Positions 45,429 to 55,971 of a DNA stretch of 64,000 bases are shown here, one piece after another. Every line of letters begins with the position of its first letter. The stretch's first letter is position 1. Source of the stretch: Dinoroseobacter shibae DFL 12 = DSM 16493 (GTDB taxonomy: Bacteria; Pseudomonadota; Alphaproteobacteria; Rhodobacterales; Rhodobacteraceae); the NCBI RefSeq assembly GCF_000018145.1, contig NC_009952.1:3596001-3660000 (forward strand), read 5' to 3'. The notes beneath the pieces are model-generated. The model did no database searches, was not told the DNA's origin, and saw only the letters and a list, made by a program, of their open reading frames with translations. The position numbers and the translations under genes are program-made.

Positions 45429-46588
45429 CTGTCCTCGCTCAGAAGTTCCCGCAGAATGGCGTTCAGCACCATGCGCCCTTGTAAAGTGGTGCGCAACCGG
45501 TCGCCGTCCACCCGTATGAGTTGCGCTTCCTGGAGTTCGGAGAGTTTTCGTTCCGGCAGAGGTGCTCCGGCGATAGCGGTGATCCGGTTCAGAGACACAC
45601 CCTCCGACAGCCGTAAGCCCATGAGCAGGAGCTCTTCGGAGATCTCATTCGGTGTCAGAAGCTGCCTTGGAGTTTCGCCATGCCCGCTATCCTGAACTTG
45701 AGCCAGCCAAGCTTCGGGGTGCAACGGGGTGGAGGTGGCCCATTTCTGTCCGGATAGGGTAAGGCGCCCATGGGCGCCCGGGCCGATGCCAACGTAATCC
45801 CCATACCGCCAATAGATCAGGTTATGGCGGGATTCGCAGCCCTCAGCTGCGTGGTTCGACACTTCGTAGGCCGGCATTCCCGCATCGGAACACAGGTCTT
45901 GGGTTGCTTCGAACATGTCGGCGCCCAAGTCACCATCCGGCAATCCGCGCAACATGCCCCGAGCAGCGCGATCTCCAAACGCGGTGCCTGGCTCCACGGT
46001 CAACTGATAGAGAGAAAGATGATCAATCGCCATGGAGAGAGCTGCCCTAAGCTCTGCAATCCAGGCTTCCAGCGTTTGACCTTGTCGTGCGTAGATCAGA
46101 TCGAAGCTCACGCGCTCGAAATGCGCTTGCGCGACCTCAAATGCGCTTTGCGCCTCCTTGACCGAGTGCAATCGTCCCAAAGCCTTCAGGTCCGCGTCGT
46201 TCAGGGCCTGGATACCCATCGAAACCCGGTTCACCCCTGCATCCCGATAGGCGCGAAACCGCCCGGCCTCGACGGATGTGGGGTTTGCCTCCAGTGTGAT
46301 TTCAAGACTGTTGGAGGTGGGCCAAGTTCGCCGGATCCTGTCGATGATGGAAGCCACGAGGTCCGGTTCCATCAATGAAGGGGTGCCTCCGCCGAAAAAA
46401 ACCGTATCGAGGCGGCGACCTTCCGTTTCTATTCCGGCACGGCCGATTTCCGACAAGAAGGCGTTTTCCCACGCTGCTTGATCCACGCGTGCCCTGACAT
46501 GGCTGTTGAAGTCGCAATAGGGGCACTTGGCAGCGCAGAAAGGCCAATGAAGGTACAGCCCGAAGCCCCCGTGTTGCCAATCCTCCAT
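45425..46588 (-). CDS. hemW: Radical SAM haem chaperone HemW
   Basis: 387 residues from the ATG at 46588; a TTG two codons earlier is possible. LYLHWPFCAAKCPYCDFNSH carries the CxxxCxxC cluster cysteines (C18, C22, C25). DTVFFGGGTPSLMEPD and RVSMGIQALNDADLKALGR are typical. The family was long mis-annotated as an oxygen-independent coproporphyrinogen oxidase; it lacks the extra HemN residues and transfers haem to respiratory enzymes. Confidence 0.93.
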   Translation of the reverse strand: MEDWQHGGFGLYLHWPFCAAKCPYCDFNSHVRARVDQAAWENAFLSEIGRAGIETEGRRLDTVFFGGGTPSLMEPDLVASIIDRIRRTWPTSNSLEITLEANPTSVEAGRFRAYRDAGVNRVSMGIQALNDADLKALGRLHSVKEAQSAFEVAQAHFERVSFDLIYARQGQTLEAWIAELRAALSMAIDHLSLYQLTVEPGTAFGDRAARGMLRGLPDGDLGADMFEATQDLCSDAGMPAYEVSNHAAEGCESRHNLIYWRYGDYVGIGPGAHGRLTLSGQKWATSTPLHPEAWLAQVQDSGHGETPRQLLTPNEISEELLLMGLRLSEGVSLNRITAIAGAPLPERKLSELQEAQLIRVDGDRLRTTLQGRMVLNAILRELLSEDR

Positions 46589-46590
46589 GC

Positions 46591-46968
46591 TCAACCCTTG
46601 AATGCGGTCACGTCGATTTCGATCAACATCTGGGGTTCGATTAAACCGGCAATGATCATGGTGGCCGCGGGACGGACCTCACCGAGATGCCGACCGAGTA
46701 GGGGCGCAACTGTTTGGACGAGACCGCGATCCGCAAGGATATACTGGACCTTGCAGATGCTGTCTTTTGGGAAATCCGCTTCCCTCAATACTTCAAAAAT
46801 TGTTTTAAAACAATTATTTACCTGGTCTTCGAAAACGTTCGGCAGAGTCATTGCCGCATAATCGTACCCGGTGACGCCCGACAGGAAACACCAATCGCCC
46901 TGAACCACGGCTCGGGAATATCCCATGGTGGCCTCGAAGGGGGAACCCGTGGAAATCAGGCGTCTCAT
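46591..46968 (-). CDS. RidA-family protein
   Basis: 125 residues from the ATG at 46968, which overlaps the rdgB stop. YSRAVVQGDWCFLSGVTGYD and LGEVRPAATMIIAGLIEPQMLIEIDVTAF are Rid-family segments, with the substrate-binding Arg (EVRPAAT) and downstream Glu present. Members with these residues deaminate reactive enamine/imine intermediates, but this branch differs from classical RidA and its substrate is uncertain. Gene order with rdgB and hemW suggests a housekeeping role. Confidence 0.85.
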   Translation of the reverse strand: MRRLISTGSPFEATMGYSRAVVQGDWCFLSGVTGYDYAAMTLPNVFEDQVNNCFKTIFEVLREADFPKDSICKVQYILADRGLVQTVAPLLGRHLGEVRPAATMIIAGLIEPQMLIEIDVTAFKG

Positions 46969-47582
46969 CAGTCTTCTGAGAAACAGGCTACGGTCAGTTT
47001 CCGGAACGCATCTGCCCGGTGGCTGACCTTGTTCTTTTCCCAACGGTCCATTTCCCCGAAGGTCTGCGCGTAGCCATCCGGTTGGAACATCGGATCATAT
47101 CCATGGCCTTGCGAGCCACGCATGGGCCAAACCAGTTGTCCCTTCATCGTCCCGGGAAAAACCATGTCGGTGCCGTCGGGCCATGCCAGCACCAGAGTGC
47201 AGCAGAACCGCGCACGCCACGGCCGTTCCGCACCTTTCGCAATCAGGGCGTCATGGACCTTGACCATGGCCATCTCGAAATCCCGCCCGGTCGGTGTCTC
47301 GGCCCAGTCCGCCGTGTAGACACCGGGTGCACCATCGAGTGCGAGAACCTCCAGGCCGCTGTCATCGGCCAGTGCAGGCAACCCAGTCTCTTTTGCGGCA
47401 TAATGCGCCTTGATGCGAGCATTGCCGACGAAAGTGGTTTCCGTCTCTTCCGGCTCGGACAAACCGTGCGCGGCGGCGGAGGTAACCCGCACGCCGTAAG
47501 GCTCCAACAGATGCGCGATCTCTTCGATTTTGCCCTTGTTGTGACTTGCGACGAGCAGGGTTTTGTCCTTGAACCGGGACAT
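46968..47582 (-). CDS. rdgB: XTP/dITP pyrophosphatase (RdgB/HAM1)
   Basis: 204 residues from the ATG at 47582. [22 protein letters not shown] is the substrate/metal N-terminus and [29 protein letters not shown] holds the catalytic Asp pair. [22 protein letters not shown] and [14 protein letters not shown] complete the HAM1 pattern. It hydrolyses dITP, ITP and XTP to prevent mutagenic incorporation. Its start overlaps the rph stop. Confidence 0.95.
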   Translation of the reverse strand: MSRFKDKTLLVASHNKGKIEEIAHLLEPYGVRVTSAAAHGLSEPEETETTFVGNARIKAHYAAKETGLPALADDSGLEVLALDGAPGVYTADWAETPTGRDFEMAMVKVHDALIAKGAERPWRARFCCTLVLAWPDGTDMVFPGTMKGQLVWPMRGSQGHGYDPMFQPDGYAQTFGEMDRWEKNKVSHRADAFRKLTVACFSED

Positions 47583-48295
47583 CAGCTGGTGGCGGCCTTC
47601 TGTGCGGCGACCAGCTCGGCAACACCGACCTCGGCAAGGTCCATCAGCGTGTTGAGGGCATTGCGCGAGAACGGCGCACCCTCGGCCGAACCTTGCACCT
47701 CGATCAGACCGCCGGAGCCGGTCATCACGAAATTCGCGTCGGTCCCGGCCTCGGAATCCTCCGCATAATCCAGATCCAGTACGGGTTGCCCGGCGTAGAG
47801 ACCACAGGACACCGCGGCTACGTGATCTGTCAGCGGGTCCGTAATGATATCGCCCGCCTTCATCAGCTTGTTGACGGCAAGCCTCAGCGCGACCCAGGCC
47901 CCGGTGATCGACGCGCAGCGTGTGCCGCCATCGGCCTGGATCACATCGCAATCGATGGTGATCTGCCGCTCTCCCAGCGCCACGCGGTCGACCCCCGCGC
48001 GGAGGCTCCGTCCGATTAGGCGCTGGATCTCCTGGGTGCGCCCCGATTGCTTCCCAGCGGCAGCTTCCCGGCGCCCGCGGGTATGGGTTGCGCGGGGCAA
48101 CATTCCATATTCCGCCGTCACCCAGCCAAGACCGGTGTTACGCAGAAACGGCGGCACGCGCTCCTCAACGGAGGCGGTGCACAACACGCGTGTTTCACCC
48201 ATTGAGATCAGGCAGGATCCTTCGGCGTGCCTGGTGAAGCCAGTTTCGATCGAGACGCCGCGCATCTCATGGGTTTGACGTCCTGACGGTCGCAT
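47582..48295 (-). CDS. rph: Ribonuclease PH
   Basis: 237 residues. [45 protein letters not shown] and [32 protein letters not shown] are diagnostic; the phosphate-binding GGTR is intact. It trims tRNA 3' ends phosphorolytically. It heads the leftward rph-rdgB-rid-hemW-DUF454 unit and diverges from hrcA. Confidence 0.96.
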   Translation of the reverse strand: MRPSGRQTHEMRGVSIETGFTRHAEGSCLISMGETRVLCTASVEERVPPFLRNTGLGWVTAEYGMLPRATHTRGRREAAAGKQSGRTQEIQRLIGRSLRAGVDRVALGERQITIDCDVIQADGGTRCASITGAWVALRLAVNKLMKAGDIITDPLTDHVAAVSCGLYAGQPVLDLDYAEDSEAGTDANFVMTGSGGLIEVQGSAEGAPFSRNALNTLMDLAEVGVAELVAAQKAATS

Positions 48296-48352
48296 GACGA
48301 TCCTTTCGCTATTTGCGCCAGATAGGCGCGCCCTTATCTAAATGGCAAGCCG

Positions 48353-48381
48353 TTGACGCAATCGCGCAGCGTGAAATAAAA
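48353..48381 (+). promoter_or_regulatory. Probable sigma-70 promoter of hrcA-grpE
   Basis: TTGACG (48353-48358), a 17-base spacer and ATAAAA (48376-48381), ending 50 bases before the hrcA ATG. No CIRCE inverted repeat was seen between it and the gene, so autoregulation by HrcA is not supported here. Confidence 0.5.
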
Positions 48382-48430
48382 GAGTGCGCCGTTCTCGGAT
48401 TGGCGCGGCGCGGCAGGAGCCCGAGAGATC

Positions 48431-49495
48431 ATGGACGAGGCAAGCAAGGTCATATCGGAGATGAGCGACCGCTCCCGCGAGGTGTTTCGCCGGGTGGTGG
48501 AGGGGTATTTGCAGACCGGCGACCCGGTCGGCAGCCGGACCTTGACCCGGTCCATGAGCGAGAAGGTTTCGGCAGCGACGATCCGTAACGTGATGCAGGA
48601 CCTGGAATTTCTGGGCCTGCTCGATTCGCCCCACGTCTCCAGCGGCCGTATTCCGACCCAGATGGGCCTGCGGATGTTCGTGGATGGCCTTCTCGAAATC
48701 GGCAACCTGTCCAGCGAAGACCGGGAGGTCATCGAATCCTCCGCGGGCGAGAATGACAGCGTTGGCGGCCTGTTGGACCGGGTCGGTTCGGCCCTGTCGG
48801 GTATCACGCAGGGGGCCAGCCTTGTGCTTGCGCCCAAGAACGAAAGCGCCCCCATCAAGCATGTCGAATTCGTCAGCCTTGCGCCGGGCCGGGCCCTGGC
48901 CGTGCTGGTATTTGCCGATGGGCAGGTTGAAAACAGGGTGTTTACGCCGCCCGCGGGGCAAACCCCGTCCTCCATGCGGGAGGCGGCGAATTTCCTCAAC
49001 GCAGTGGCAGAGGGGCGCAGTCTGTCGGAACTGGCGGATGTCATTCGTCGAGAGATCGCGTCGCGGCGGTCCGAACTGGACCGGCTGGCCGCGGACATGG
49101 TGGAGGCTGGCACGGCCGTCTGGCAGGATCCGGGCGAATCGAACGAACGACTGATCGTGCGGGGACGTGCCAATCTTTTGGGCGATGGACCGCCATCGGA
49201 GGACCTGGAACGGGTGCGCAAGCTTTTCGATGATCTGGAACGCAAACGCGACATCGCGGCCTTCCTGGATCTGGCCGAGGCCGGGGAAGGTGTGCGCATT
49301 TTTATCGGTTCGGAGAACAAGCTTTTCTCACTTTCGGGTTCCTCTCTGGTTGTCAGTCCTTATATGAACGCGGACCGGAAGATCATCGGAGCCGTGGGTG
49401 TGATCGGGCCGACTCGCCTCAACTACGGGCGGGTTGTGCCGGTGGTCGAATACACGGCGCAACTGGTCGGCAAGATCTTGGGCGACCGGGCATAG
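48431..49495 (+). CDS. hrcA: Heat-inducible transcription repressor HrcA
   Basis: 354 residues. The N-terminal winged helix has LQTGDPVGSRTLTRSMSEKVSAATIRNVMQDLEFLGLLDSPHVSSGRIPTQMGLRMFVDGLLE, almost invariant in HrcA. The C-terminal GSENKLFSLSGSSLVVSPYMNADRKIIGAVGVIGPTRLNYGRVVPVVEYTAQLVG is equally typical. It represses groESL-type operons by binding CIRCE and depends on GroEL for activity. grpE follows by 12 bases. Confidence 0.96.
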   Translation: MDEASKVISEMSDRSREVFRRVVEGYLQTGDPVGSRTLTRSMSEKVSAATIRNVMQDLEFLGLLDSPHVSSGRIPTQMGLRMFVDGLLEIGNLSSEDREVIESSAGENDSVGGLLDRVGSALSGITQGASLVLAPKNESAPIKHVEFVSLAPGRALAVLVFADGQVENRVFTPPAGQTPSSMREAANFLNAVAEGRSLSELADVIRREIASRRSELDRLAADMVEAGTAVWQDPGESNERLIVRGRANLLGDGPPSEDLERVRKLFDDLERKRDIAAFLDLAEAGEGVRIFIGSENKLFSLSGSSLVVSPYMNADRKIIGAVGVIGPTRLNYGRVVPVVEYTAQLVGKILGDRA

Positions 49496-49507
49496 AGGAA
49501 ACGAGAG

Positions 49508-50101
49508 ATGGCAGACCCCAAAACCGAAGAAGACATCTTCGCAGAGGTAGATGCAGAGATCGCCGCGGAAGAAGAAGCGGCCGCGGCCGAGATGGAAGAG
49601 GCCCTGGGCGAGGAAGGCCCCGAAGCCCCGGGTGCCGCCGTCGAGGCGATCATCGCGGAACGGGACGAGTTGAAGGACCGCCTGATCCGCGCCCTGGCGG
49701 AGGCGGAAAACATCCGCAAACGCGGTGAACGGGATCGCCGCGAGGCGGAGCAATTCGGCGGATCGAAACTGGCGCGTGACATGCTGCCGGTGTTCGACAA
49801 CCTGCGGCGTGCGCTCGACGTGGTCGATGACAATCAGCGCGAGATCGCAGGCGGCCTGATCGAAGGGGTCGAATTGACCCTGCGCGAGATCCTGAATGTG
49901 TTCGGCAAGCATGGCATCACGCCGATCGCGCCGGAGGTCGGCGATCCGTTCGATCCGCAGCTCCACCAGGCCATGTTCGAGGCGCCGGTCCCGAATGTGC
50001 CCGCGGGTGGGATCATTCAGGTGATGTCCGAGGGCTTCCTGCTCCATGACCGTCTGCTGCGTCCGGCCCATGTCGGGGTGTCTTCGACCCCGGCGAGCTG
50101 A
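49508..50101 (+). CDS. grpE: Nucleotide exchange factor GrpE
   Basis: 197 residues. A highly acidic N-terminus (EEDIFAEVDAEIAAEEEAAAAEMEEALGEEG) leads into a coiled coil (ERDELKDRLIRALAEAENIRKRGERDRREAEQFGGSKLARDMLPVFDNLRRALD). The beta-wing domain PEVGDPFDPQLHQAMFEAPVPNVPAGGIIQVMSEGFLLHDRLLRPAHVGVSS closes it. It releases ADP from DnaK. Convergent with mutS, 33 bases apart. Confidence 0.96.
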   Translation: MADPKTEEDIFAEVDAEIAAEEEAAAAEMEEALGEEGPEAPGAAVEAIIAERDELKDRLIRALAEAENIRKRGERDRREAEQFGGSKLARDMLPVFDNLRRALDVVDDNQREIAGGLIEGVELTLREILNVFGKHGITPIAPEVGDPFDPQLHQAMFEAPVPNVPAGGIIQVMSEGFLLHDRLLRPAHVGVSSTPAS

Positions 50102-50134
50102 GACTGGTTCTCTACAAGGTCAAAGCCTCGGGGA

Positions 50135-52768
50135 TCAGTCGCGATCCGCGAGGCTTTTCAACTCATAGACCAAGTCCAATGCCTCGCGCGGGCTCAGCGC
50201 ATCCGGGGATATGTCGGCAAGACGCGCCTCCAATGCCGATGTCGGGGCCGCTGGCGGTGGCGGAGGGGCAGCGTTGGCGAATAGCGGCAGATCCTCCAAC
50301 AGCGCCTTTGCCGGGTTTCCGCCGCTGCGTTCACCGGATTCGAGCGTCTTCAGCACTTCGCGCGCACGGGCCACGACCGAAGGCGGCAGGCCCGCGAGCT
50401 TGGCGACCTGCACACCGTAGGATCGATCCGCCGCACCGCGCCGCACCTCGTGCAGAAAGATCACGTCGCCATCATGCTCCTTGACCGCCACGGTGGCGTT
50501 TTCCACGCCGGACAGTTGCGCAGCAAGGCCGGTCATTTCGTGGTAATGGGTGGCGAACAGGGCGCGACACCGGTTCACCCCGTGCAGGTGTTCGAGCGTC
50601 GCCCAGGCAATCGACAGCCCGTCATAGGTGGCCGTTCCGCGCCCGATCTCGTCAAGGATGACCAATGCTCGGTCCCCGGCCTGGTTCAGAATCGCGGCGG
50701 TTTCCACCATTTCCACCATGAAGGTCGAGCGCCCCCGCGCCAAATCATCCGACGCACCAACACGGGAGAAAACCTGTGCGACCAACCCGATCCGTGCCGC
50801 GGTTGCGGGCACGTAGCTGCCCATCTGCGCTAGGATCGCGATCAGGGCGTTCTGGCGCAGGAAGGTCGATTTGCCCGCCATGTTCGGCCCGGTGAGCAAC
50901 CAGATCGGCGCAGCACCTTCGCTCAAGTCGCAATCGTTGCGGATGAAGGGTGTACCACTGGCGCGCAGCGCGGCCTCGACTACCGGGTGCCGTCCGCCGC
51001 TGATTTCGAAGGCACGGCTGTCATCGACCTTGGGCGCGCACCAGTCCTCGTCGCGGGCCAGCACCGCAAGGGCCGTCACCACATCCAGTTCCGCCAATGC
51101 CCGCGCGCAATCCGACAGCTCGGCGGCCGCAACGATCACGGCCTGACGCAACTCTTCGAAGATCGACTTTTCCAGCGCCAGCGCCCGGCCACCGGCATTG
51201 AGAATGCGGGTCTCCATCTCGGACAACTCCACGGTGGTGAAGCGCACGGCGTTGGCGGTGGTCTGGCGGTGGATGAACCGGTCCGACAGGGGCGGGGACA
51301 GCATCTTGTCCGCGTGGGTGGCGGTCGTTTCAATGAAATAGCCCAGCACGTTGTTGTGCTTCACCTTGAGGGAGGCGATCCCGGTTGCCTCGGCATATTC
51401 CGCCTGCATTCCGGCAATCACGCCGCGCCCCTCGTCGCGCAGCTGCCGGGCTTCATCCAGGTCGACATTGTAGCCAGAGGCAACGAACCCACCATCTCGC
51501 GTTAGCAGCGGGGGTTCGGCAATCAGGGCTTTCTCCAACAGGTCGCGCAGGGCGTCATGTCCGAAAAACCGGCTCTTCGATTGGGCCCAGAGGGGGGGCA
51601 AGGCGTCGTCCGGCAGAGCCTCGGCGAGCGTTGCGGCCTGGGCGAGACCGTTTCGGATCGCCGCCAGATCCCGTGGCCCGCCGCGGTCGAGCGCCAACCG
51701 GGACAGTGCCCGATCCATATCCGGCACCTGCCGCAGTGCGGTGCGCACGGTGTCGAGGATCTCGGGCGCCTCGAGCGCATAGCGGACACCCTCGTGCCGT
51801 GTCCGGATGATCGACAGATCGGCAGAGGGGCTCGCCAGTCGCCGCGCCAGGAGCCTTGCGCCTTGTGCCGTGACGGTGCGGTCGATCACAGTCAACAGCG
51901 CACCTTCCCGCCCCCCAGACAGTGATTGCGTCAACTCCAGATTTCGCCGAGTCGCCGCGTCGATCTGCAAACCATGCTGCGCCCGTTCCTTCACCGGTTT
52001 GCGCAGTAGCGGCAGCTTGCCCTTTTGGGTCAACTCCAGATAGCCGACGATTGCACCCATCGCGGATAGGTCCGCGCGTTCGAAACTCCCAAAAGCCTCG
52101 AGGTCGGCAACGCCGTAAAGCCGGCACAGCCGGTCCACCGCGGCCGTACTGTCGAAACTGGCGCGCCCAAGCTCCGTCGCCGCCGCCTCGTGTTCTTCGA
52201 CGAGCGACCGCAGGTCGTTGCCCTCGGCCAGCAAGACCTCGCGCGGCGCGAGGCGCGCAAGGTCCACCGACAGCCGGGCCGCGGGGCAGGCCATGACCCG
52301 GAACTCGCCAGTGGAGATATCGACCCAAGCCAGCGCGGAGTCGTCTCTCACCTTGGCAAAGGCAGCCAGATAATTGTGCCGCCGCGCCTCCAGCAGGCTC
52401 GCCTCGGTCAGGGTGCCCGGGGTCACAAGCCGAACGACCTCCCGCCGCACGACGGACTTGGAGCCGCGCTTTTTCGCTTCGGCCGGATCCTCCATCTGTT
52501 CGCAGACGGCGACGCGAAACCCCTTGCGGATCAGTGTGAGCAAATAACCCTCCGCCGCATGCACGGGCACGCCGCACATGGGAATGTCCGCATCGTCATG
52601 CTTGCCACGCTTGGTAAGCGCGATGTCCAGTGCCGCCGCGGCCTCCACCGCGTCGTCGAAGAACATCTCGTAGAAGTCGCCCATCCGGTAGAAAAGCAGG
52701 GCATCCGCATGATCCTGCTTGATCTCCAGGTACTGCGCCATCATCGGCGTCACGGTCTTGCTGCTCAC
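50135..52768 (-). CDS. mutS: DNA mismatch repair protein MutS
   Basis: 877 residues. The mismatch-sensing domain begins [38 protein letters not shown] (with the stacking Phe-x-Glu in GDFYEMF), followed by the connector and clamp. The ATPase has Walker [23 protein letters not shown] (near 625), [14 protein letters not shown] and Walker [25 protein letters not shown] helix-turn-helix and dimer region end the protein. It recognises mismatches and recruits MutL. Confidence 0.97.
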   Translation of the reverse strand: MSSKTVTPMMAQYLEIKQDHADALLFYRMGDFYEMFFDDAVEAAAALDIALTKRGKHDDADIPMCGVPVHAAEGYLLTLIRKGFRVAVCEQMEDPAEAKKRGSKSVVRREVVRLVTPGTLTEASLLEARRHNYLAAFAKVRDDSALAWVDISTGEFRVMACPAARLSVDLARLAPREVLLAEGNDLRSLVEEHEAAATELGRASFDSTAAVDRLCRLYGVADLEAFGSFERADLSAMGAIVGYLELTQKGKLPLLRKPVKERAQHGLQIDAATRRNLELTQSLSGGREGALLTVIDRTVTAQGARLLARRLASPSADLSIIRTRHEGVRYALEAPEILDTVRTALRQVPDMDRALSRLALDRGGPRDLAAIRNGLAQAATLAEALPDDALPPLWAQSKSRFFGHDALRDLLEKALIAEPPLLTRDGGFVASGYNVDLDEARQLRDEGRGVIAGMQAEYAEATGIASLKVKHNNVLGYFIETTATHADKMLSPPLSDRFIHRQTTANAVRFTTVELSEMETRILNAGGRALALEKSIFEELRQAVIVAAAELSDCARALAELDVVTALAVLARDEDWCAPKVDDSRAFEISGGRHPVVEAALRASGTPFIRNDCDLSEGAAPIWLLTGPNMAGKSTFLRQNALIAILAQMGSYVPATAARIGLVAQVFSRVGASDDLARGRSTFMVEMVETAAILNQAGDRALVILDEIGRGTATYDGLSIAWATLEHLHGVNRCRALFATHYHEMTGLAAQLSGVENATVAVKEHDGDVIFLHEVRRGAADRSYGVQVAKLAGLPPSVVARAREVLKTLESGERSGGNPAKALLEDLPLFANAAPPPPPAAPTSALEARLADISPDALSPREALDLVYELKSLADRD

Positions 52769-52845
52769 CCGGTGCCCCCTTTGCCGCGCAGGTTAAGCAC
52801 GTGCGACCCCGGGCGAAAGTCGCAATTGGTCCTGCGCGGCACCTG

Positions 52846-52874
52846 TTGAGACGCTTTCTCAACCCCGCTACAAC
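52846..52874 (+). promoter_or_regulatory. Possible sigma-70 promoter of maeB
   Basis: TTGAGA (52846-52851), 17 bases, TACAAC (52869-52874). The start of transcription would fall about 20 bases before the ATG, leaving room for the GGGAGGAG ribosome-binding site. Confidence 0.5.
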
Positions 52875-52900
52875 CTCAAGACCGTTTGGGAGGAGCACGC

Positions 52901-55159
52901 ATGTCCGGCAATAACAAGATCACCCGCGAAGAGGCGCTGGCCTATCATCTGGAGCCAACGCCGGGCAAGCTCGAGGTGTCGGCCTCGACGCCCATGAGCA
53001 CCCAGCGGGATCTCAGCCTTGCTTACTCGCCCGGTGTCGCGGTGCCCTGCGAGGCCATCGCGGAAAACCCCGAGACGGCATATGATTACACGACCAAGGG
53101 GAACCTGGTGGCGGTGATCACCAACGGATCGGCCGTTCTGGGCCTGGGAAACCTCGGCGCACTTGCCTCCAAGCCCGTGATGGAAGGCAAATCGGTTCTC
53201 TTCAAACGGTTCGCCGACGTCAATTCCATCGACATCGAGCTCGATACCGAGGACCCGGATGCGATCATCCAGGCGGTGAAGCTGATGGCGCCGACCTTCG
53301 GGGGTGTCAATCTCGAAGACATCAAGGCGCCCGAATGTTTCATAATTGAACAGACGCTGAAGGAACAGCTCGACATCCCGGTGTTTCATGATGACCAGCA
53401 CGGGACCGCTGTAATCACGGCGGCGGGGCTTTTGAATGCGCTGCGGCTGACCGGCAAGGCGATCGAGGACTGCAAGATCGTGTTGAACGGGGCCGGGGCG
53501 GCAGGCATCGCCTGCATCGAGTTGATCAAGGCCATGGGGGCCAAGCCGCAGAACTGCATCGTCTGTGATACCAAGGGGGTGATCTTCCAGGGCCGGACCG
53601 AGGGCATGAACCAGTGGAAATCGGCCCATGCAGTCAAGACCGAGATGCGCACACTCGACGACGCCATGAAAGGCGCGGACGTGTTCCTCGGTGTCTCTGT
53701 CAAGGGTGCGGTGACGCAAGCGATGCTGGAATCGATGGCCGACGACCCGGTTATCTTCGCCATGGCCAATCCCGACCCCGAGATCACGCCGGAAGAGGCG
53801 CACGCGATCCGGCCCGATGCGATCGTCGCCACCGGGCGGTCCGACTACCCCAACCAGGTCAACAACGTGCTGGGTTTTCCCTATCTCTTTCGCGGGGCGC
53901 TGGATATCCGGGCCCGTGCGATCAATGACGAGATGAAGATCGCCTGCGCCGAGGCGCTGGCCGATCTCGCGCGCGAGGACGTTCCGGACGAGGTGGCGCT
54001 GGCCTATGGCCGCAAGCTGAGCTTTGGCCGCGACTACATCATTCCCACGCCCTTCGATCCGCGTCTGATCCATACGGTCCCGCTCGCGGTGGCCAAGGCG
54101 GGGATGGATACGGGCGTGGCGCGGCGACCCATCGTGGACATGGACGGCTACGAGCAATCCCTGCGGGCGCGGATGGATCCGACCGCCTCGATGCTGCAAG
54201 GCATGTTCGCCCGGGCCAAGGGCACCCAGGCGCGCATGATCTTCGCCGAAGGGGACGACATTCGCGTGCTGCGGGCCGCCGTGACCTATCAGCGGTCCGG
54301 GTTGGGAAAGGCACTGGTGGTGGGGCGTCAGGACGATGTGAAGACACGGTTGGAAGCGGCGGGGATCGGCGACGCCTTCCGCGAGCTGGAGATCGTCAAT
54401 GCCGGGAACACGCGGCACTTGGAGACCTACAAGGAGTTCCTCTACGGGCGGTTGCAGCGCAAAGGGTACGATACCTCCGACATCCATCGGCTTGCGGCGC
54501 GCGACCGGCACGCGTTCTCGGCCCTGATGCTGGCCCATGGTCATGGAGATGGCCTCGTGACCGGGGCGACGCGAAAGTCGGCCCATGTGCTGGGGCTGAT
54601 CAATACGGTGTTCGATGCCGGTGCGGAGGATGGCGCGGTCGGGGTGACAGCCCTGCTGGTGAAGGGCCGGATCGTTTTGATTGCGGACACGCTGGTCCAT
54701 GAATGGCCCGATGAAGAGGACCTCGCGGATATCGCGACCAGGGCGGCGGGGACCGCGCGGTCCCTGGGGCTGGAGCCGCGCGTCGCCTTCGTGAGCTTCT
54801 CGACCTTCGGCTATCCGGTGTCGGAACGGGCGACCAAGATGCACAGGGCGCCCCGGGTGCTCGATGCGCGCGGGGTCGATTTCGAGTATGATGGCGAGAT
54901 GACCGTGGATGTGGCGCTCGACCCGGAGATCATGGCGCAATACCCGTTCTGTCGCTTGTCGGGCCCGGCGAATGTGCTCGTCGTTCCGGCCCGGCACTCG
55001 GCCTCGATCTCGGTCAAGCTGATGCAGCAGCTGGGTGATGCCACGGTGATCGGCCCGATCCTGTCGGGTGTCGGCAAACCGATACAGCTGTGCTCCGCGA
55101 CATCCACGGCCAACGATATTCTCAACATGGCGGTGCTTGCGGCCTGCCGTGTGGGCTGA
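52901..55159 (+). CDS. maeB: NADP-dependent malic enzyme with phosphotransacetylase-like domain
   Basis: 752 residues from the ATG at 52901 (GGGAGGAG upstream). The malic enzyme half (about 1-430) has LSLAYSPGVAVPCEAI, GNLVAVITNGSAVLGLGNLGALASKPVMEGK and VFHDDQHGTAVITAAGLLNAL. The NADP fold is IVLNGAGAAGIACIELIKAMGA. The second half (about 440-750) resembles phosphate acetyltransferase (MIFAEGDDIRVLRAAVTYQ, GDATVIGPILSGVGKPIQ) and usually serves regulation by acetyl-CoA. Converts malate to pyruvate with NADPH production. Confidence 0.96.
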   Translation: MSGNNKITREEALAYHLEPTPGKLEVSASTPMSTQRDLSLAYSPGVAVPCEAIAENPETAYDYTTKGNLVAVITNGSAVLGLGNLGALASKPVMEGKSVLFKRFADVNSIDIELDTEDPDAIIQAVKLMAPTFGGVNLEDIKAPECFIIEQTLKEQLDIPVFHDDQHGTAVITAAGLLNALRLTGKAIEDCKIVLNGAGAAGIACIELIKAMGAKPQNCIVCDTKGVIFQGRTEGMNQWKSAHAVKTEMRTLDDAMKGADVFLGVSVKGAVTQAMLESMADDPVIFAMANPDPEITPEEAHAIRPDAIVATGRSDYPNQVNNVLGFPYLFRGALDIRARAINDEMKIACAEALADLAREDVPDEVALAYGRKLSFGRDYIIPTPFDPRLIHTVPLAVAKAGMDTGVARRPIVDMDGYEQSLRARMDPTASMLQGMFARAKGTQARMIFAEGDDIRVLRAAVTYQRSGLGKALVVGRQDDVKTRLEAAGIGDAFRELEIVNAGNTRHLETYKEFLYGRLQRKGYDTSDIHRLAARDRHAFSALMLAHGHGDGLVTGATRKSAHVLGLINTVFDAGAEDGAVGVTALLVKGRIVLIADTLVHEWPDEEDLADIATRAAGTARSLGLEPRVAFVSFSTFGYPVSERATKMHRAPRVLDARGVDFEYDGEMTVDVALDPEIMAQYPFCRLSGPANVLVVPARHSASISVKLMQQLGDATVIGPILSGVGKPIQLCSATSTANDILNMAVLAACRVG

Positions 55160-55262
55160 GCCAAGGCCCTTCGAAGAGCCTTGAAAGGCCCCGACCGGGA
55201 CCTTCGAAAAACCTCGTCACGTGCGGCAACCCTGTTCGTGGCGTCCGTGCGCCTTCGGTGGC

Positions 55263-55282
55263 AAGGCGCTTCGAAGCGCCTT
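55263..55282. terminator. 20-bp perfect palindrome between maeB and msrA
   Basis: AAGGCGCTTCGAAGCGCCTT is a perfect palindrome in the gap between two convergent genes, eight bases past the msrA stop. It can fold into a compact hairpin on either strand but has no T-run. Related CTTCGAA and CTTGAAAGGCC pieces lie at about 55167-55210. Confidence 0.45.
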
Positions 55283-55290
55283 GGCTGCGC

Positions 55291-55971
55291 TCAGCTCCCG
55301 GCGAAGGGTGCAGCGGCACCCCAGACAGCTTTGACCCGCGCATCGCGCCCGCAGCTCGTGCGATACCGCTTGTAGGCCTCGGCCTTGGTCTTGGGTCCGA
55401 ACCGGGTCAGCACCCGGGTCGTCGACTTGTAGAAATCCTGATGATAGGCGTCCGCTTCATAAAACGGTGCAGACTTCCGCACCGGTGTCACGATGCTGCG
55501 CCCCAGATCCGCCTCGGCTTGGGCAACGGCGGCCAAAGCATCTGCGCGCTGGGCGTCGGTGGCGAAGATCGCGGTGGTATAACTCTCGCCGCGATCGCAG
55601 AACTGACCTCCTGCATCGAGCGGATCGATCGACCGCAGAAACAGGTCATAGATTTCCCGCGTGGAAATCTTGCGCGGGTCGAACTCGATCTCCACCACCT
55701 CCAAGTGACCTGTCCCGCCCTTGGTGACCTCTTTGTATTCGGGGTTGGGCGTGGTGCCACCCGCAAAGCCCGATACCGCCTCAATCACCCCCGGCACGCC
55801 TTCGAAATCGCTCTCGACGCACCAGAAGCAGCCGCCGGCGACGACGACTTTTTCCGTGCCAGCAGCCTTGGCCTGCTGGCATTCCACCGCAATTCCGAGC
55901 AGAATGGTCACCGCGAGAAGTACCGGTTTCATCCGGGCCAGACCGGGAAAGAAAGATGGGGAGCGGGTCAT
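55291..55971 (-). CDS. msrA: Peptide methionine sulfoxide reductase MsrA, exported
   Basis: 226 residues from the ATG at 55971, preceded by GAGGATATC. A signal-like N-terminus ([23 protein letters not shown], from residue 14) predicts export to the periplasm. The catalytic [27 protein letters not shown] (C48) and [16 protein letters not shown] are intact, and [14 protein letters not shown] is typical. It reduces Met-S-sulfoxide in proteins. No msrB is adjacent. Confidence 0.94.
   Translation of the reverse strand: MTRSPSFFPGLARMKPVLLAVTILLGIAVECQQAKAAGTEKVVVAGGCFWCVESDFEGVPGVIEAVSGFAGGTTPNPEYKEVTKGGTGHLEVVEIEFDPRKISTREIYDLFLRSIDPLDAGGQFCDRGESYTTAIFATDAQRADALAAVAQAEADLGRSIVTPVRKSAPFYEADAYHQDFYKSTTRVLTRFGPKTKAEAYKRYRTSCGRDARVKAVWGAAAPFAGS

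Noticed and set aside
45425-46588. Oxygen-independent coproporphyrinogen oxidase HemN
   Set aside because: Length, N-terminus and operon context match HemW, the haem chaperone often mislabelled as HemN.
48296-48430. CIRCE operator in front of hrcA
   Set aside because: No TTAGCACTC-N9-GAGTGCTAA pattern is present. An imperfect palindrome around 48321-48340 (centre GGCGCGCC) does not resemble CIRCE.
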